Assembly (NCBI GenBank): GCA_900491605.1
Contig: UESW01004823.1
Coordinates: forward strand, 167,823-231,822
Length of the DNA stretch: 64,000 bases
Direction: 5' to 3'
Source: Calamus simplicifolius
Taxonomy: Eukaryota; Streptophyta; Magnoliopsida; Arecales; Arecaceae
In this document: piece by piece, positions 1 through 12,501 of the stretch
Position numbering within the stretch: the stretch's first letter is position 1
How the letters are laid out: each line of letters starts with the position of its first letter
Made by a program: the position numbers and the translations under genes
The notes under the pieces: model-generated
What the model was told of the DNA's origin: nothing
Databases searched by the model: none
What the model saw: the letters and a program-made list of their open reading frames with translations, nothing else

Positions 1-8
1 GGCCATGA

Positions 9-1345
9 ATGTCCTATACACTGCTCTTTGGTGCAAATGAATTCAATAGAATATCCACGTGCATCTCAGCCAAGGAGATATGGGATAGGTTGGAAGTTAC
101 TCATGAGGGTACCAACCAAGTTAAGGAATCCAAGATTAATATTTTGGTGCATAAATATGAACTCTTTAGCATGGACCAAAATGAATCTATTACATGCATA
201 TATACTAGATTTACTGATATAGTAAATAGACTAAAAAGTCTTGGTAAGACATATACTAACTCTGAATTGATGCAAAAAATTCTTAGGTCTCTTCCAAGAG
301 CATGGGAAGCTAAAATGACAGCTATCCAAGAAGCCAAAGATTTGAACAATCTACCTTTGGAGGAGCTACTTGGATCTCTTATGACTCATGAGCTTACAAT
401 GAAGCAGCATCAAGAAGATGATGTGAAGAAGAAGAGGACTGTTGCACTCAAAGTTGTAGAAAATGAAAAGAGCAGCAGCGAAGAAGATGAAGACGATGAT
501 ACCACTCTTCTTGCGAAGAAATTTAGAAAGTTTATGCAAAGAAAGAGACCCTTCCACAAGAGAAAAACTGGTATTAAGATGGAAGGAGAAAAATAGAAGG
601 ATAAGGATAAAGAGAAAGATCCCTTGATCTGTTATGAATGCAAGAAATCAGGATATTTCATATCCGAATGTCCTCAACTTAAAAAGGGATACAAAAAGAA
701 GAAGAAGGCGTATGTTACAACTTAGAGCGACAGTGAGAAATCTTCATCCGAAGATGATCAACAAGAGGTTGCCAACATATGTTTCATGGCAATAATAAAA
801 ATGAGGTAAATTCTGAAACCCCCAATGATGACTTTACTTTTGATGAACTATATGATGCTTTCAATGAATTGTTTAGTAATTTCAAGATTTTAAGAACCAA
901 AAATAAAACCTTGAAAACTGAAAATTTAGATCTTCTTAAAAAGAAAAATGAACTTTTTCTTGAAATTGAGAATATAAAATCTGAAAAGGAAGATATACTA
1001 AAGGAAAAAAAATCAATTTCTACTAAAAATCTAAACTTAAAGAAAGAAATTGAAAAATATAAAAACATTGTTGATAAATTTACTAATAGCTCAGAAAAGC
1101 TTAACATGCTTTTAAACAATCAAAGAGCTATTTTTGATAAAGCTGGTTTAGGGTATAGACCACACATGAAACAAAAATTTGTTAACAATTTCTTCATAAA
1201 GAAACCAATTCAAAATGTTATTTTCTGTTACCATTGTGGTATAAAAGGACATAAATCTTATGAATGTAATTACAAAATGTCTCATAAGAGAATTTGGGTT
1301 TCAAAAGGAACTTGTTTATTGCTACTAACCATAAAGGACCCAAGA
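9..1345 (+). pseudogene. Element A gag (partial, broken)
   Basis: Gag forms the particle that packages retrotransposon RNA. The first open stretch (9-596) is the Copia UBN2-type gag domain, with the family motif AKEIWDRLEVTHEGTNQVKE and an acidic then basic tail. A first zinc knuckle lies at 630-671 (C-x2-C-x4-Y-x4-C), with tyrosine replacing the usual histidine. A charged, heptad-like coiled-coil stretch at 779-1140 follows. A second, intact knuckle (CYHCGIKGHKSYEC) is at 1226-1267. Stops at 594 and near 724, plus frame changes, break the reading frame. The gag start lies outside the window. Confidence 0.88.
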
Positions 1346-1398
1346 AGGCTTGGGTACCTAAACAAAAGATATGATTGCTTTGCAGGAGTTTCTTGCGG

Positions 1399-2162
1399 CC
1401 AAAGATTAAAAAAAAATGGTATCTTGATAGCGGCTGCTCAAGACACATGACTGGTGACAAAGAGTAATTCATCACCCTTGAAGCTAAAAGAGAAGTAGTA
1501 ACATTTGAAGATAACGGTGAAGGCCAAATCATGGGCTTTGGTAAAATTCAAATCACTCCATCCACTTTTATAGAAAATATCTTATATGTAGATGGATTAA
1601 AGCATAACTTGATTAGCATTAGCCAACTTTGTGATAAAGGTTTCAAAGTTTTCTTTGAAGCTTCTATATGCACTGTAACGAATCCCATTGATAATAGCAT
1701 TATATTTGTTGGAAATAGAAATAGCAATATATACTTAATTGATTTGGACAATCTATCTACTAGTAACCATTTCCTAATTACTTATAATGCTAAGGTAAAT
1801 GAGATTGGATGGCTATGGCATCGTAGACTAGGTCATGCAAGCATACACTTAATTTCAAAATTGCTTAGAATGGAATTAGTTAAAGGTCTTCCAAAATTAG
1901 ATTTTGAAAACAATAGAATTTGTGATGTATGTAAATTTGAAAAATAAACTAGGAATTCTTTTAAATCTAAAAATATTATTTTCACCTCAAAGCCACTCGA
2001 GCTACTACACATGAACCTTTTTGGACCTACTAGAACCACTAGTTTAGGAGGAAAGAAATATGGTCTTATGATAGTAGATGATTACTCTGGATTCACTTGG
2101 ATATTATTTTTAGCTCACAAAGATGAGACTTTCTCGATATTTCTAAAATTCTTCAAGAAAGT
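1399..2162 (+). pseudogene. Element A protease and N-terminal integrase (broken)
   Basis: The aspartic protease motif WYLDSGCSRHMTG starts at 1417 and is followed by an in-frame TAA at 1465. The open stretch 1531-1947 holds the GAG-pre-integrase zinc-binding region (WLWHRRLGHAS near 1810), ending at a TAA at 1945. The integrase core begins at about 2005 with TRTTSLGGKKYG and IVDDYS. The position that is the first catalytic Asp in the other copies (HMDLF in element 3) is Asn here (HMNLF), so the integrase would be inactive even without the stops. At 2162 the core is cut by the LTR of element 2 and continues at 12507. Confidence 0.88.
2158..2162. repeat. Target-site duplication AAAGT, left copy
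   Basis: AAAGT directly precedes the 5' LTR of element 2 and recurs at 12502-12506 directly after its 3' LTR. Integrase coding of element A reads across the join if one copy is removed. Confidence 0.92.
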
Positions 2163-2354
2163 TATTGGGAAATTATTGAGAAATTATTTACCTAATTAAT
2201 TGATTTTGATGATTAACAAAAGCCATGAGTATATTCATTGTGTTTCTGATAAAATTGATAAGTGTTTCAGGAATAAAGATCGATTAATTATCCAAAAGGT
2301 ATATAGAAATCAGTTTTGAATTGAATTTTAATGGAGTATAACAAAGTTCAGTAG

Positions 2355-2725
2355 TTAGAGCCGATACCCTAACAATCTCGAGCCGGCTCCAGAGCGTATT
2401 GAAACAGTTTAGGATTTTTGGCACGATTTGGAGCCGACACCCTAGCAGTAGCAGCCGACTCCAACCTGAGATATAGAAAAACTATTTTTTTCTTCAGAAG
2501 CTGGAGCTGATACATGAGTTTTTGGAGCCGACTCTAACCTAAGTTACAGAGACTATGCTTTTCGAAGCAATTCTTGGAGCCGACACCTCAGAATCGGGAG
2601 TCTACTCCAGACAACGGTGAGTCGATACTTTGTAAAGTGGGAGCCGACTCCACGTCAAATTACTTTTTGCTATTTTTGGAAACCTGATTTAGAGCCGACA
2701 CATGAAAAGTTGGAGCCGACTCCAA
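2355..2725. promoter_or_regulatory. GAGCCGACTCC / GAGCCGACACC motif array, element 2 5' LTR
   Basis: About a dozen copies of an 11-bp motif, GAGCCGACTCC or GAGCCGACACC and close variants, recur every 15-80 bp (for example near 2431, 2524, 2577, 2640, 2692 and 2712). The GAGTCGACTC variant is a perfect palindrome. The array lies about 150 bp upstream of the TATA-like box. Palindromic repeat arrays are a known feature of Sirevirus LTRs. A transcription-factor-binding role is inferred. Confidence 0.7.
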
Positions 2726-2874
2726 CCTATCAGAGGACGATTTTCAAAAGTGACAGATCAGCTCCAACTGCTATATTTTCTCATCTACTCTTCAACGGAT
2801 CTATTTTTTGCGTGGAGAACTCATCAAGGTACATTTCAACAGCTATTTTCGCACCTAATCTCGGATTGAAAATC

Positions 2875-2882
2875 TATAAAAT
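2875..2882 (+). promoter_or_regulatory. TATA-like box, element 2 5' LTR
   Basis: TATAAAAT in an AT-rich context lies downstream of the motif array. The 3' LTR has TATAAAAA at the matching place (11657-11664). Candidate core promoter of the element. The start site cannot be read from sequence alone. Confidence 0.5.
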
Positions 2883-3733
2883 GAGGATATCCGACCATTC
2901 GAAATAGAAAAAAAAAATAGAGAGAAGAATAACCGAAAAAATCAAGGAAAATATCCAGTAAAAAAAAGAGAGAAATTTCAAAGAGAAATATCTAAGTCCA
3001 CGCCTTTCATCTGAAGAGAGTTTCAAAAGAAATCCAAAGCCCTCAAAGATCAAAATCGGTGGATTTTCAAAGGAGAAAAGAAGAAGAGAAAAAGCCCTAT
3101 TTCCTCAACGTTCTCTTCATCAAATTTCTATCAAGAATTAGAGCTAAAGCTTGATTCACCATTCAAAAGAGAAGAGGAAAAGAAGACAATAATAAAAGCT
3201 CAATTCGAAATCGCTTCAATCGGGCTTTTCTTATCCTTGTTTATTTACATTGCATATTTGCTCAGTTTAAAAAGCTTTACATTGTTGTAAACATTAAATT
3301 AATTTGTTGTTGTCTAATTCAATCGAGGGATTAAATTAGTTGAGGTAGTTTACCTCGGGACAAGCTAGTTTAGCTTGGGTTAAGGTTTTGTGCTGGTCAA
3401 CCTATGAAAACCGGCTGGGTTCGTTGTGACCCCGTGTAAAACAACAAGTTAGAGTTGTGAGCTTATAAAACAACTCAACTGTAATCAGGGGATTATAGTG
3501 TGGACCCAAGAGTTGCTTGGGAGTGGACGTAGGTGTGGCTAACACCGAACCACTATAAATCTTTGTGTGTTTATCATGCATTTGTCTCTCTCTCTCTTTA
3601 TCATATTGTGCTTAGATTTTATTAATTCACTTTACTTGGGCACTTTCACATCAAGCAAATTGTTTTCAAAGTATTAATTTTTTAAAGAACCAAATTCACC
3701 CTCCCCTCCTAGGTTTCCATCTGGGCCAACAAT

Positions 3734-3745
3734 TGATATCAGAGC
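3734..3745 (+). other. Primer binding site, element 2
   Basis: TGATATCAGAGC lies two bases after the LTR and differs by one base from TGGTATCAGAGC, the complement of the 3' end of plant initiator Met-tRNA used by most Copia elements. Confidence 0.85.
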
Positions 3746-3792
3746 CTGTGCTCATTTCTATTTGATCTAACAATCAAGAGTTAAAGATCCAA

Positions 3793-5416
3793 ATGGCAGC
3801 TCAAGCTGGATCATTCTTTGTTGAAGGTCAATCCACTAATAGGTCACCTTTGTTTAATGGCTCTAATTATTCATATTGAAAAGCAAGAATGAGGATTTTT
3901 ATTCAAGTTAGATTATGAATTGTGGAGTGTCATTATTAATGGACCTAGCACACCCACACACAATGTAGATGGTTCAATCATTTCTAAGCCCGAAAGGATT
4001 GGAATGAGAACGATAGAAAAATGGCTCAGCTTAATGCCAAAGCCATGAATGTCTTATATTGTTCTTTGGATGCAAATGAATTCAACAGAATTTCTACTTG
4101 CATTTCAGCCAAAGAAATATGGGATAGATTAGAAGTTACCCATGAGGGTACTAACCAAGTAAAAGAATCTAAAATTAACATTCTAGTACATAAATATGAA
4201 TTATTTAGCATGGAACAAACTGAACCAATCACTTGCATGTACACTAGATTCACTGATATAGTTAATGGTTTAAAGAGTCTTGGTAAACTTATACTAATTC
4301 TGAATTGGTGCGCAAAATTCTTAGATCTCTTCCAAGATCATGGGAAGCTAAAGTAACTGCAATCCAAGAAGCCAAAGACTTAAACGTTCTACCTTTGGAG
4401 GAGCTACTTGGATCCTTGATGACCCATGAATTGACAATGAAACAACATCAAGAGGAAGAGGTAAAAAAGAAGAGAACAATAGCTCTCAAGGCTGTAGAAA
4501 ATGAGAAGAGCAGCAGTGAAGATGATGAAATAGCTCTCCTTGCAAAAAAATTTAGAAAGTTTATGCAAAGAAGGAGACCCTTCCACAAAAGGAAATTTAG
4601 AATCAAAATGGAAGGAGAAAAAGAAAAAGAAAGGGATAAAGATAAAGAAAAGAACCCTTGTTATGAATGTAAGAAGCCAGAACATTTTCGATCTGAATGT
4701 CCTCAACTAAAGAAGGGTTACAAGAAGAAGAAGAAAGCCTATGTTGCAACTTGGAGTGATAGTGAAGAGTCTTCATCGAAGAAGAACAAAAAAAGGTTGC
4801 AAACATATGCTTCATGACGAATAATGACAATGAGGTATGTACTGAAACCCCTAATGATGACTTTACATTTGATGAATTATATGATGCTTTCAATGAGTTA
4901 ATTAGTGATTTTAAGGTTTTGAGAATGAAAAATAAATCTTTGAAAACTGAAAACCTAAATCTTCTCAAAGAGAAAAATGAACTAATTCTTGAGGTTAAAA
5001 ATCTAAAATCTAAAAATAAAAATATTTTAAAAGAAAAGGAATCAATTTCTAATGAAAATATTAATTTGAAGAAAGAAATTGATAAATATAAGAATATTGT
5101 TGATAAATTTACATATAGCTCAGAAAAACTAAATTTGCTTTTAAGTAATCAAAGAGCTGTATTTGATAAAGCTGGATTATGATATAGACCTCACATGAAA
5201 CAAAAATATGTAAACAATTTGTTTATTAAGAAACCAAGTAAAAATGATATTTCATGTTATTATTGCAACAAAAAAGGATATAAATCATATGAATGCAATT
5301 TTATAAAAACTAATAAGAATTTAATGCTTAAAGGAAAGAAAATATGGGTTTCGAAAGGAACAATGTTTATTGCTACTAACCATGAAGGACCCAAGAAAAC
5401 TTGGGTACCTAAATAA
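3793..5416 (+). pseudogene. Element 2 gag (broken)
   Basis: The ATG at 3793 begins MAAQAGSFF, matching the gag start of element 3. Frame is lost early by a TGA at about 3877 (a Trp codon in element 3) and an indel near 3905. The UBN2-type domain continues at 4021-4356 and, after another frame change near 4290, at 4305-4817. A good zinc knuckle CYECKKPEHFRSEC lies near 4661-4702. A coiled-coil stretch (4814-5182) ends in a TGA. A second knuckle (5195-5416) reads CYYCNKKGYKSYEC, with Tyr in place of the zinc-binding His. Not translatable as one protein. Confidence 0.88.
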
Positions 5417-5430
5417 AAGATTTAATTATC

Positions 5431-6827
5431 TTGCAGGAGTATCTTGCGGCCAAAGGATCAAAAAGAAAGTGGTATCTTGATAGTGGCTGCTCAAGACACA
5501 TGACGGGTGACAAGGAGCAATTCATAACCCTTGAAGATAAAAGAGGAGGAGTTGTTACTTTTGGAGATAATGGCAAAGGCCAAATTATGGGATTTGATAA
5601 AATTCAAATAACTCCATCCACTTTTATAGAAAATGTTTTATATGTTGTTGGTTTAAACATAATTTAATTAGTATTAGCCAATTGTGTGATAAAGATTTCA
5701 AAGTTTCCTTTGAAGCTTCTATTTGCACTGTTTCTAATCCCATTGACAATAGCATTATATTTGTTGGAAATAGAAATGACAATGTATACTTAATTGATTT
5801 AGTCAATTTATCTACAAGTAACCATTGCTTAATTGCTGATAATGCTAAGGTAAATGAGATTGGATGGCTATGGCATCGTAGATTAGGTCATGCAAGCACA
5901 CACCTAATTTCAAAATTAATTAGAATAGATTTAGTTAAAGGACTTCCAAAGTTAGATTTTGAAAACAATAGAATTTGTGATGCATGTCAATTAGAAAACA
6001 AACTAGAAATTCTTTCAAATCTAAAAATATTGTTTCAACTACTATGCCACTTGAACTACTTCATTTGGACCTTTTTAGACCTACTAGAACCACTAGTTTA
6101 GGAGGAAAGAAATATGGTCTTGTGATAGTAGATGATTACTCTAGATATACTTGGGTATTATTTTTAGCTCACAAAGATGAGACTTTCTCGATATTTCTGA
6201 AATTCTTCAAAAAAGTCACAAATGAGAAAAACACTACCATAGTGTTTCTTAGAAGTGATCATGGAACAGAATTTAAAAATCATCAATTTAAAAATTTTTG
6301 TATTGAAAATGACATTCATCATAATTTTTTTGCACCTAGAACACCAATAAAATAGAGTCGTAGAAAGAAAAAAATTAGAAGATATGGCTCATACCATGCT
6401 ATATGAAAGCCAACTCCCAAAGTACTTCTGGGTGGAAGCTATAAACACAACATGTTACATCCTTAATAGAACTCTAATTAGGCCAATTCTTAAGAAAACT
6501 TCCTATGAACTATGGCATAATAGGAAATCTAACATTAGTTATTTTCATGCATTTGGTTGTCGATGTTTTATTCATAATAATGGTAAGGACAATCTTAGAA
6601 AGTTTGACGCAAAATCTGATGAAGGCATATTCTTAGGATATTCCACATCTAGTAAAGCCTATAGAGTATTTAACAAGAAATATTTAATTGTAGAAGAGTC
6701 AATTCATGTAGTTTTTGATAAGTCTTTAGCATCAAGTTCTGAAAAGATTGATGATGAGGAAGATACAAATTTGCTTGAAAGAGATATTGAAAAATTGAAT
6801 ATAGATGTATCTTCAGACCATGAATAG
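5431..6827 (+). pseudogene. Element 2 protease and integrase (broken)
   Basis: The aspartic protease motif WYLDSGCSRHMTG (near 5470) begins the open stretch 5431-5667. GAG-pre-integrase follows (WLWHRRLGHAS near 5865). The integrase core at 5984-6355 keeps the first Asp (HLDLF), VDDYSR and SDHGTEF, then is broken by an indel near 6350, just where the catalytic Glu motif QQNGVVERK should be. The C-terminal region (6384-6827) is open and has the Copia signatures PKYFWVEAINT, ELWHNRK and GIFLGYS. The breaks rule out a working polyprotein. Confidence 0.87.
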
Positions 6828-7069
6828 AAGCTAAAGATGATGACTCACCTAAGGATGATGTTATTGATACTACTCATAATGATGTAGATCTACCTAGAGA
6901 TTGAAGATATGCTTATGATCATCCTAAGGATTTAATCATAGGTGATCCATCTCAAGGAGTAAGAACTAGATCATCAATGAGAAATATCAATAATTATCTT
7001 GCATTTGTGTCTCATATAGAACACAAAACTATTGAAGAAGCTGAAAAAGATAGTAATTAGATATTAGCT

Positions 7070-8542
7070 ATGCAAGAGGAATTAAATCAATTTACTAGGA
7101 ATAAAGTATGGTCCTTAGTTGATAGACCCAAAGGTCATTATGTTATAAGATCTAAATGGGTATTTAGAAATAAATTAAATGAAAATGGAATAGTAATTAG
7201 AAATAAAGCTAGATTAGTTACAAAAGATATAATCAAGAAGAATGAATTGATTTTGATGAAACTTTTGCACATGTTGCTAGATTAGAAGCAATTAGACTAT
7301 ACTTGCATTTGCATGTCATATGAATATTAATTTATTTTAAATGGATGTTAAAAGTATATTTTTAAATTGTTTTATAAATGAGAAGTTTTTGTAGAACAAC
7401 CCCCAGGTTTTGAAGATATGAATTTCCAAATCATGTTTTTAAATTACACAAAGCACTTTATGGTTTAAAACAAGCACCTAGAGCTTGGTATGATAGATTA
7501 AGTAAATTTCTAATCGAAAATGATTTTTCTAGAGGAAATGTTGATAAAATCCTATTTTGAAAAGAAAAGATAAAGACTTATTGGTAGTACAAATATATGT
7601 AGATGATATTGTATTCGGTGCTACTAACAATCTTTTGTGTCAAGAATTTGCAAAGTTAATGCAGGGTGAATTCGAGATGAGCATGATGGGAGAACTCAAC
7701 TTCTTCCTTGGACTTCAAATCAAGCAAGAAAGAGAGGGAATTTTCATCAACCAAATAAAGTACACAAAAGAAATTCTCAAGAAGTTTGGTATGGAATCAG
7801 TCAAACCCCTTGGAACACCAATGAGTCCTTTATGCAAACTAGATAAAGATAAAGATGGTAAGCATGTTGATCAAAAATATTACAGAGGTATGATAGGTTC
7901 TCTACTTTACTTAATAGCAAGTAAACCTGATATCATGTTTGCAGTGTGTTTATGTGCATGATATCAATCTGAACCTAAAGAATCTCACTTAATTGCAGTA
8001 AAAAAATACTTAGATATCTTAATGGAACTAAAAATGTTGGATTATGGTATTCTAGAGACTCTACATTAAATTTGATTGCATATTCTGATTCTGATTATGC
8101 TGGTTGTAAATTGGATAGAAAAAGTACAAGTGGTGCATGCCAATTTTTAGGAAGTAACTTAATCTCTTGGTTTAGCAAAAAGCAAAATTCGGTTGCATTA
8201 TCAACTGCTGAAGTTAAATATGTTGCAGCTGGAAGTTGCTGTGCTCAAATCCTTTGGATTAAGCGACAACTTGAAGATTATGGTATAACACTTGATAAAA
8301 CACCAATTAGATGTGATAACACTAGTGCAATAAACTTAACTAAAAATCCTATACAACACTCAAGAACTAAACACATTGAAATTAGATATCATTTTATTAG
8401 AGAACATGTAGCTAATAGTGACATTTGTCTTGATTATGTTAGTACTGATGAACAATTAGCTGACATTTTTATAAAACCCCTAAGTGAAGAGAGATTTTGT
8501 TATCTTAGAGGAGAATTAGGAGTCTATGATCCATTGGAATGA
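7070..8542 (+). pseudogene. Element 2 reverse transcriptase and RNase H (broken)
   Basis: Reverse transcriptase copies element RNA into DNA and RNase H removes the template. The RT N-terminal part is 7070-7285 (NKVWSLVDRPKG, SKWVFRNKL). The middle is frameshifted. The open stretch 7557-7961 carries the catalytic YVDD at 7596-7607, then GELNFFLGLQIKQ and LGTPMSP. RNase H at 8072-8542 contains YSDSDYAGC, RKSTSGACQFLG and the C-terminal TKHIEIRYHFIRE, ending at a natural stop. At least one TGA (near 7961) and several indels interrupt it. Confidence 0.9.
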
Positions 8543-9013
8543 ATTTTAAATCTCTTAGGAATGATTATCTAGAATTCAATCATTTCTTTTAATTTTCTTA
8601 TGATTTTAAGGAAAATTTGTCTAGATATTTGAGCCCCTTGATTTCATTCCAAAGTTGATTTATCCAAAATTTGAAGACTTTTCAGACAAGTTTCAGATTC
8701 TTTGAAACTCTTTTTTTTCACTGAAACTGTCTTGGAGCCGACACCTCTGTTATCGGAGTTGACTCCAGTTTTGTCTATAATTTTGGAGACAACACATGCC
8801 TTTCTAGAGTCGACTCCACTTTGGGCGCTGATTGTGTTAGCGACTTGGAGCCGACACCTCGCTTTGCGGGAGCCGACTCCAAGTGGTCCCAGGTTGACTT
8901 TATTAGGCAGAGTCGATACATTTCTCATTCCATTCGACTCCAATCTCTTCCAAACTCTTCCCCACTCATCCCAAAACCCAAAATTTCTCAAATCCTTCAT
9001 TCCCTAGCTTCCA
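8543..9013 (+). promoter_or_regulatory. Inter-ORF region with second GAGCCGACTCC motif array, element 2
   Basis: Between the RNase H stop and the extra-ORF ATG lie about eight copies of the same motif family as in the LTR (8733-8945, for example near 8735, 8809, 8850 and 8871). The block with the two copies around 8845-8925, including AAGTGGTCCCAGGTTGA, has close counterparts before the extra ORF in elements A and 3. No TATA box is evident. A promoter or other control role for the downstream ORF is inferred. Confidence 0.55.
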
Positions 9014-10376
9014 ATGACACCCAAATGTAGGAGATCCTTGTTCGGTGGATCGGTATCAATGGGGAAACGGACCGTGAGGCATCCGGCGTGGCAACCTTCG
9101 CCAAGCTCGTCCTCTACTTCGTCCGCTTCCACTCCGAGCGCAATCCCTAGCCCTTCTTCACCTCAGGTAGACACCCTAGCTGGCCGTGTGATTACCATGG
9201 GTAGAAAAGTTAATTTTTTACTTCTATGAGGCCGAGGGTTTTTCTATTGGGCGACAATTAAAGGAGTTAGGATGGAAGAAGGTTTGTTCTCTTGATGTAC
9301 CTACTTATCCCGCTTTAGTTAAAGAGTTTTATCATAATCTTTCTAGAGGAGATGGTGGAATCATAAGTTTTGTTAGAGGAAAAAGGATTCACTTAACTTC
9401 TGAGATATTGGGAAACCTTTTAGAGATTCATGTTGTTGGATTAATAGCTAATTTTCACAGTGAGAGAGCAGGAGCATTATCTAGAATGCTTGGAAGGGAA
9501 GTCACAGAATTTGAAGAGGTTAGGGCAAACCAGTTGCCCCTATAGCTTAGATTATTACATAATATATGTAGTAGGATACTATTTCCAAAAACTGGTCATT
9601 TTGAGTATGTCTCGGAGCGAGACATTGTGATTATGGACTGTGTTCTGAAAAGTCAGCCTATAAATTTAGCTGGGATGATGATATGGTATATGGCTGAGGC
9701 TAGTAACAAGAAGAGATCAACTTTTCCTTATGGCATGATTTTGACTATAGCATTTCAGAACCAAGGTGTAGTTATTTCTGACAGTGAGCCAATGAATAAC
9801 CTTAGACACACTGATTATTATAGCATTGCTACTGTGCACCGTATGGGGTTCGTGAAGGTGAATGGCAGATGGGAAAGGAAGGGACACCTAGATGATAGGA
9901 CAGCTGATATTGGAGCTACTGCACCATCAGAGACTGGACCATCTATGAGGCATCCTTCACCTGAGCCCAGTAGACCATCACCACCACCACCTATATCTAC
10001 ACCTGTTTCTGTTCCTACTTCTAGATTTTCTAGTGAGCTTTTTGCAAGTCATGAAGAGAAAATGAAAATTGAATTGGATAGTAGACTTTTAAACTTAAGA
10101 GAGCTCTATTACTCTTTGGAAGAAAAAGTCAACAAGATTGAGTCATCCTTTGGAACCTCATCTGAAGCCTTGAAGACAGATCTTATGCACATTTTTTAGA
10201 AAATCAAGGATATTGGAGGAGATTCTGAGACTTATTCAAAGTGTACTGCAGAGCTACAGGAGAAGGTGTCTATTGCTGCTTCCTTGGTAGAGATTAAGTT
10301 AAATGACTTTATGAAGATACAAGAAAGTGGCATGTGAAAGATCCTAGCAGAACTTAAGAGACTTCATAGATATTGA
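9014..10376 (+). pseudogene. Element 2 extra ORF after pol (PF20167-like), broken
   Basis: The ATG at 9014 opens MTPKCRRS followed by a Ser/Pro-rich linker. An indel near 9225 shifts frame. The conserved globular part has YPALVKEFYHNLSRG near 9305, an RGKRIHLTSE stretch and, after a TAG near 9543, YGMILTIAFQNQGV (open stretch 9627-10199). It ends in a heptad-type C-terminal region (LYYSLEEKVNKIESSF). The pattern resembles the Pfam plant transposon domain PF20167, found in ORFs after pol in some plant LTR elements. Sirevirus literature calls the ORF at this position env-like, but I see no convincing signal peptide or membrane segment. Function unknown. Confidence 0.7.
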
Positions 10377-10634
10377 TTTTGATATTTAGTTTTCCTTTTG
10401 ATGTAATTGAATGATATTCAGTTTGATGTTTTGTTGAATGATGTTCAGTTTGCATTTTGATAGAATGATTATATGAATGATGTAATGAAATGAAATGAAC
10501 ATTTTGAGTATTCAATGAATATCATACATGAATTTTGATATTAACCTTTGATTTTGATGTTGAATTACTCAACTCTTATGTTTGATGTTAATTTAAGTTA
10601 TACGAACCTTCCTCTAAACCTTTTTGTTGATTAC

Positions 10635-10944
10635 AAAAAAGGGGGAGAGAAGAGGTATTTGTATATGCATAAAAGTGATGGAAGATATGAATGTTAAGCA
10701 ATTAAAAGAATGAAGGAGAATAGTACTTCAAATATGCTTGTTGAAAGGACTTAATAATATGCATGTTGAAAGGAATTAATGTCAAAAGGAATAAAATTTC
10801 AATAAACTTAACATATGCACCAACATAGGAGGAGCTACCTCATTAAGGGGGAGCTTAACCTTAATTTAGAATGTTTTAACAATTATACATTAATTGATTA
10901 TGCATATACTCAATGTTTTTTTTCATCATCAAAAAGGGAAAGAT
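10635..10944 (+). other. Repeated polypurine tracts, element 2
   Basis: Purine runs of the AAAGGGGGAG type occur at 10635-10654, about 10826-10834, 10845-10854 and finally 10931-10944, directly before the 3' LTR. The last is the expected plus-strand primer. Multiple polypurine tracts are a known Sirevirus trait. The first also lies after a CTTTTTGTTGAT block shared with elements A and 3. Confidence 0.75.
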
Positions 10945-12501
10945 TGTTGAAAAATTATTAAGAAATTATTTACCCAATTATTGATTTTGATGATTAACAA
11001 AAGCCATGAGTATATTCATTGTGTTTCTGATAAAATTGATAAGTGTTTCAGGAATTAAGATTGATTAATTATCCAAAAGGTATATAGAAATCAGTTTTGA
11101 ATTAAATTTTAATGGAATATAACAAAGTTCAGTAGCTAGAGCCGACACCCTAACAGTATCGAGCCGACTCCAGAGCGTATCGGAATAGTTCAGGATTTTT
11201 GGCATGGTTTGGAGCCGACACCCTAGCAGTAGGAGCCGACTTCAGCATGAGATATAGAAAAACTATTTTTTGCTTCAGAATCCGAAGCCGACACATGAGT
11301 TTTTGGAGCCGACTCTAACCTGAGTTACAGAGACTATGTTTTTTGGAGCAATTCTTGGAGCTGACACCTCAGAATCGGGAGCCGACTCCAAACAGTGGTG
11401 AGTCGACACTTTGTAAAGTGGGAGATAACTCCACATCAAATTACTTTTTGCTATTTTTGGAAACCCGATTTGGAGCCGACACATGAAAAGTTGGAGCCGA
11501 CTCCAACCTGTCAGAGGACGATTTTCAAAAGTGATATATCAGCTCCAACGACTATATTTTCTCACCTACTCTTCAACGGATCTATTTTCTTGCATGGAGA
11601 ACTCATCAAGGTACATTTCAATGGCTATTTTCTTACCTAATCTCGGATTGAAAATCTATAAAAAGGGGATATCCGACCGTTTGAAATAGAAAAAAAATAG
11701 AGAAGAATAACAAAAAAAATCGAGGAAAATATCCAGGAAAAAAAAGAGAGAAATTTCAAAGAGAAATCTCTGAGTCCATGCCTTTCATCTGAAAAGAGTT
11801 TCAAGAGAAATCCAAAGCCCTCAAAGATCAAAATTGGTGGATTTTCAAAGGAGAAAAGAAGAAGAGCAAAAGCCCTATTTCCTTAACATTCTCTTCATCA
11901 AATTTCTATCAAGAATTAGAGCTGAATCTTGATTCAACATTCAAAAGAGAAGAGAAAAAGAAGAAAAGCTCAATTCAAAATCGCTTCAATCAGGCTTTTC
12001 TTACCCTTGTTTATTTGCATTGCATATTTGCTCAGTTAAAGGAGCTTTACATTGTTGTAAACATTAAATTAATTTGTTGTTGTCTAATTCAATCGGGGGA
12101 TTGAATTAGTTGAGGTAGTTTACCTCGAAACAAGCTAGTTTAGTTTGGGTTAAGGTTTTGTGCTGGTGAACCTGTGAAAACCGATTGGGTTCATTGTGAC
12201 CCCGTGTAAAATAACAAGTTAGAGTTGTGAGCTTGTAAAACAACTCAACTACAATCGGGGGATTATAGGGTGGACCCAAGAGTTGCTTGGGAGTGGACGT
12301 AGGTGTGGCTAACACCGAACCACTATAAATCTTTGTGTGTTTGTCGTTTATTGTCTCTTTCTCTCTTTATCATATTGTGCTTAGCTTTTATTAATTCACT
12401 TTACTTGTGCACTTTCACATCAAGCAAATTGTTTTCAAAGTATTAAATTTTTTAAATAACCCAATTCACCCCCCCCTCTTGGGTTGCCATCTGGGCCAAT
12501 A
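10945..12501 (+). repeat. Element 2 3' LTR
   Basis: The 1557-bp partner of the 2163-3731 LTR, starting TGTTGAAAAATT and ending CTGGGCCAATA. It carries the same motif array (about 11140-11510), TATA-like box (11657-11664) and ACCGAACCACTATAAA box (12314-12329). Confidence 0.94.

Larger units (their letters stand above)
2163..3731 (+). repeat. Element 2 5' LTR
   Basis: The LTR is 1569 bp long and starts TATTGGG (the 3' copy starts TGTTGAA). It ends with CTGGGCCAACA just before the primer binding site. It holds a GAGCCGACTCC-type motif array at about 2355-2725, a TATA-like TATAAAAT at 2875-2882 and the conserved ACCGAACCACTATAAA box at 3544-3559. A (CT)n run follows near 3586. Confidence 0.94.
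2163..12501 (+). mobile_element. Element 2: complete-length SIRE-type Copia element nested in element A
   Basis: Two LTRs (2163-3731 and 10945-12501) in the same orientation bound gag, protease, integrase, RT, RNase H and an extra ORF. A primer site for initiator Met-tRNA follows the 5' LTR and a polypurine tract precedes the 3' LTR. The ends are TA/TG...CAACA or CAATA, and the insertion is flanked by AAAGT. Total length is about 10.3 kb. The LTRs clearly differ by substitutions and small indels, and the coding region has many stops, so the insertion is not recent. It resembles element A more closely than element 3. Confidence 0.95.

Noticed and set aside
8702..9030. Plus-strand frames before the extra ORF of element 2 as an N-terminal extension
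   Set aside because: The peptides are translations of the GAGCCGAC motif repeats (EPTP-type strings) and are not in a shared frame among the three elements.
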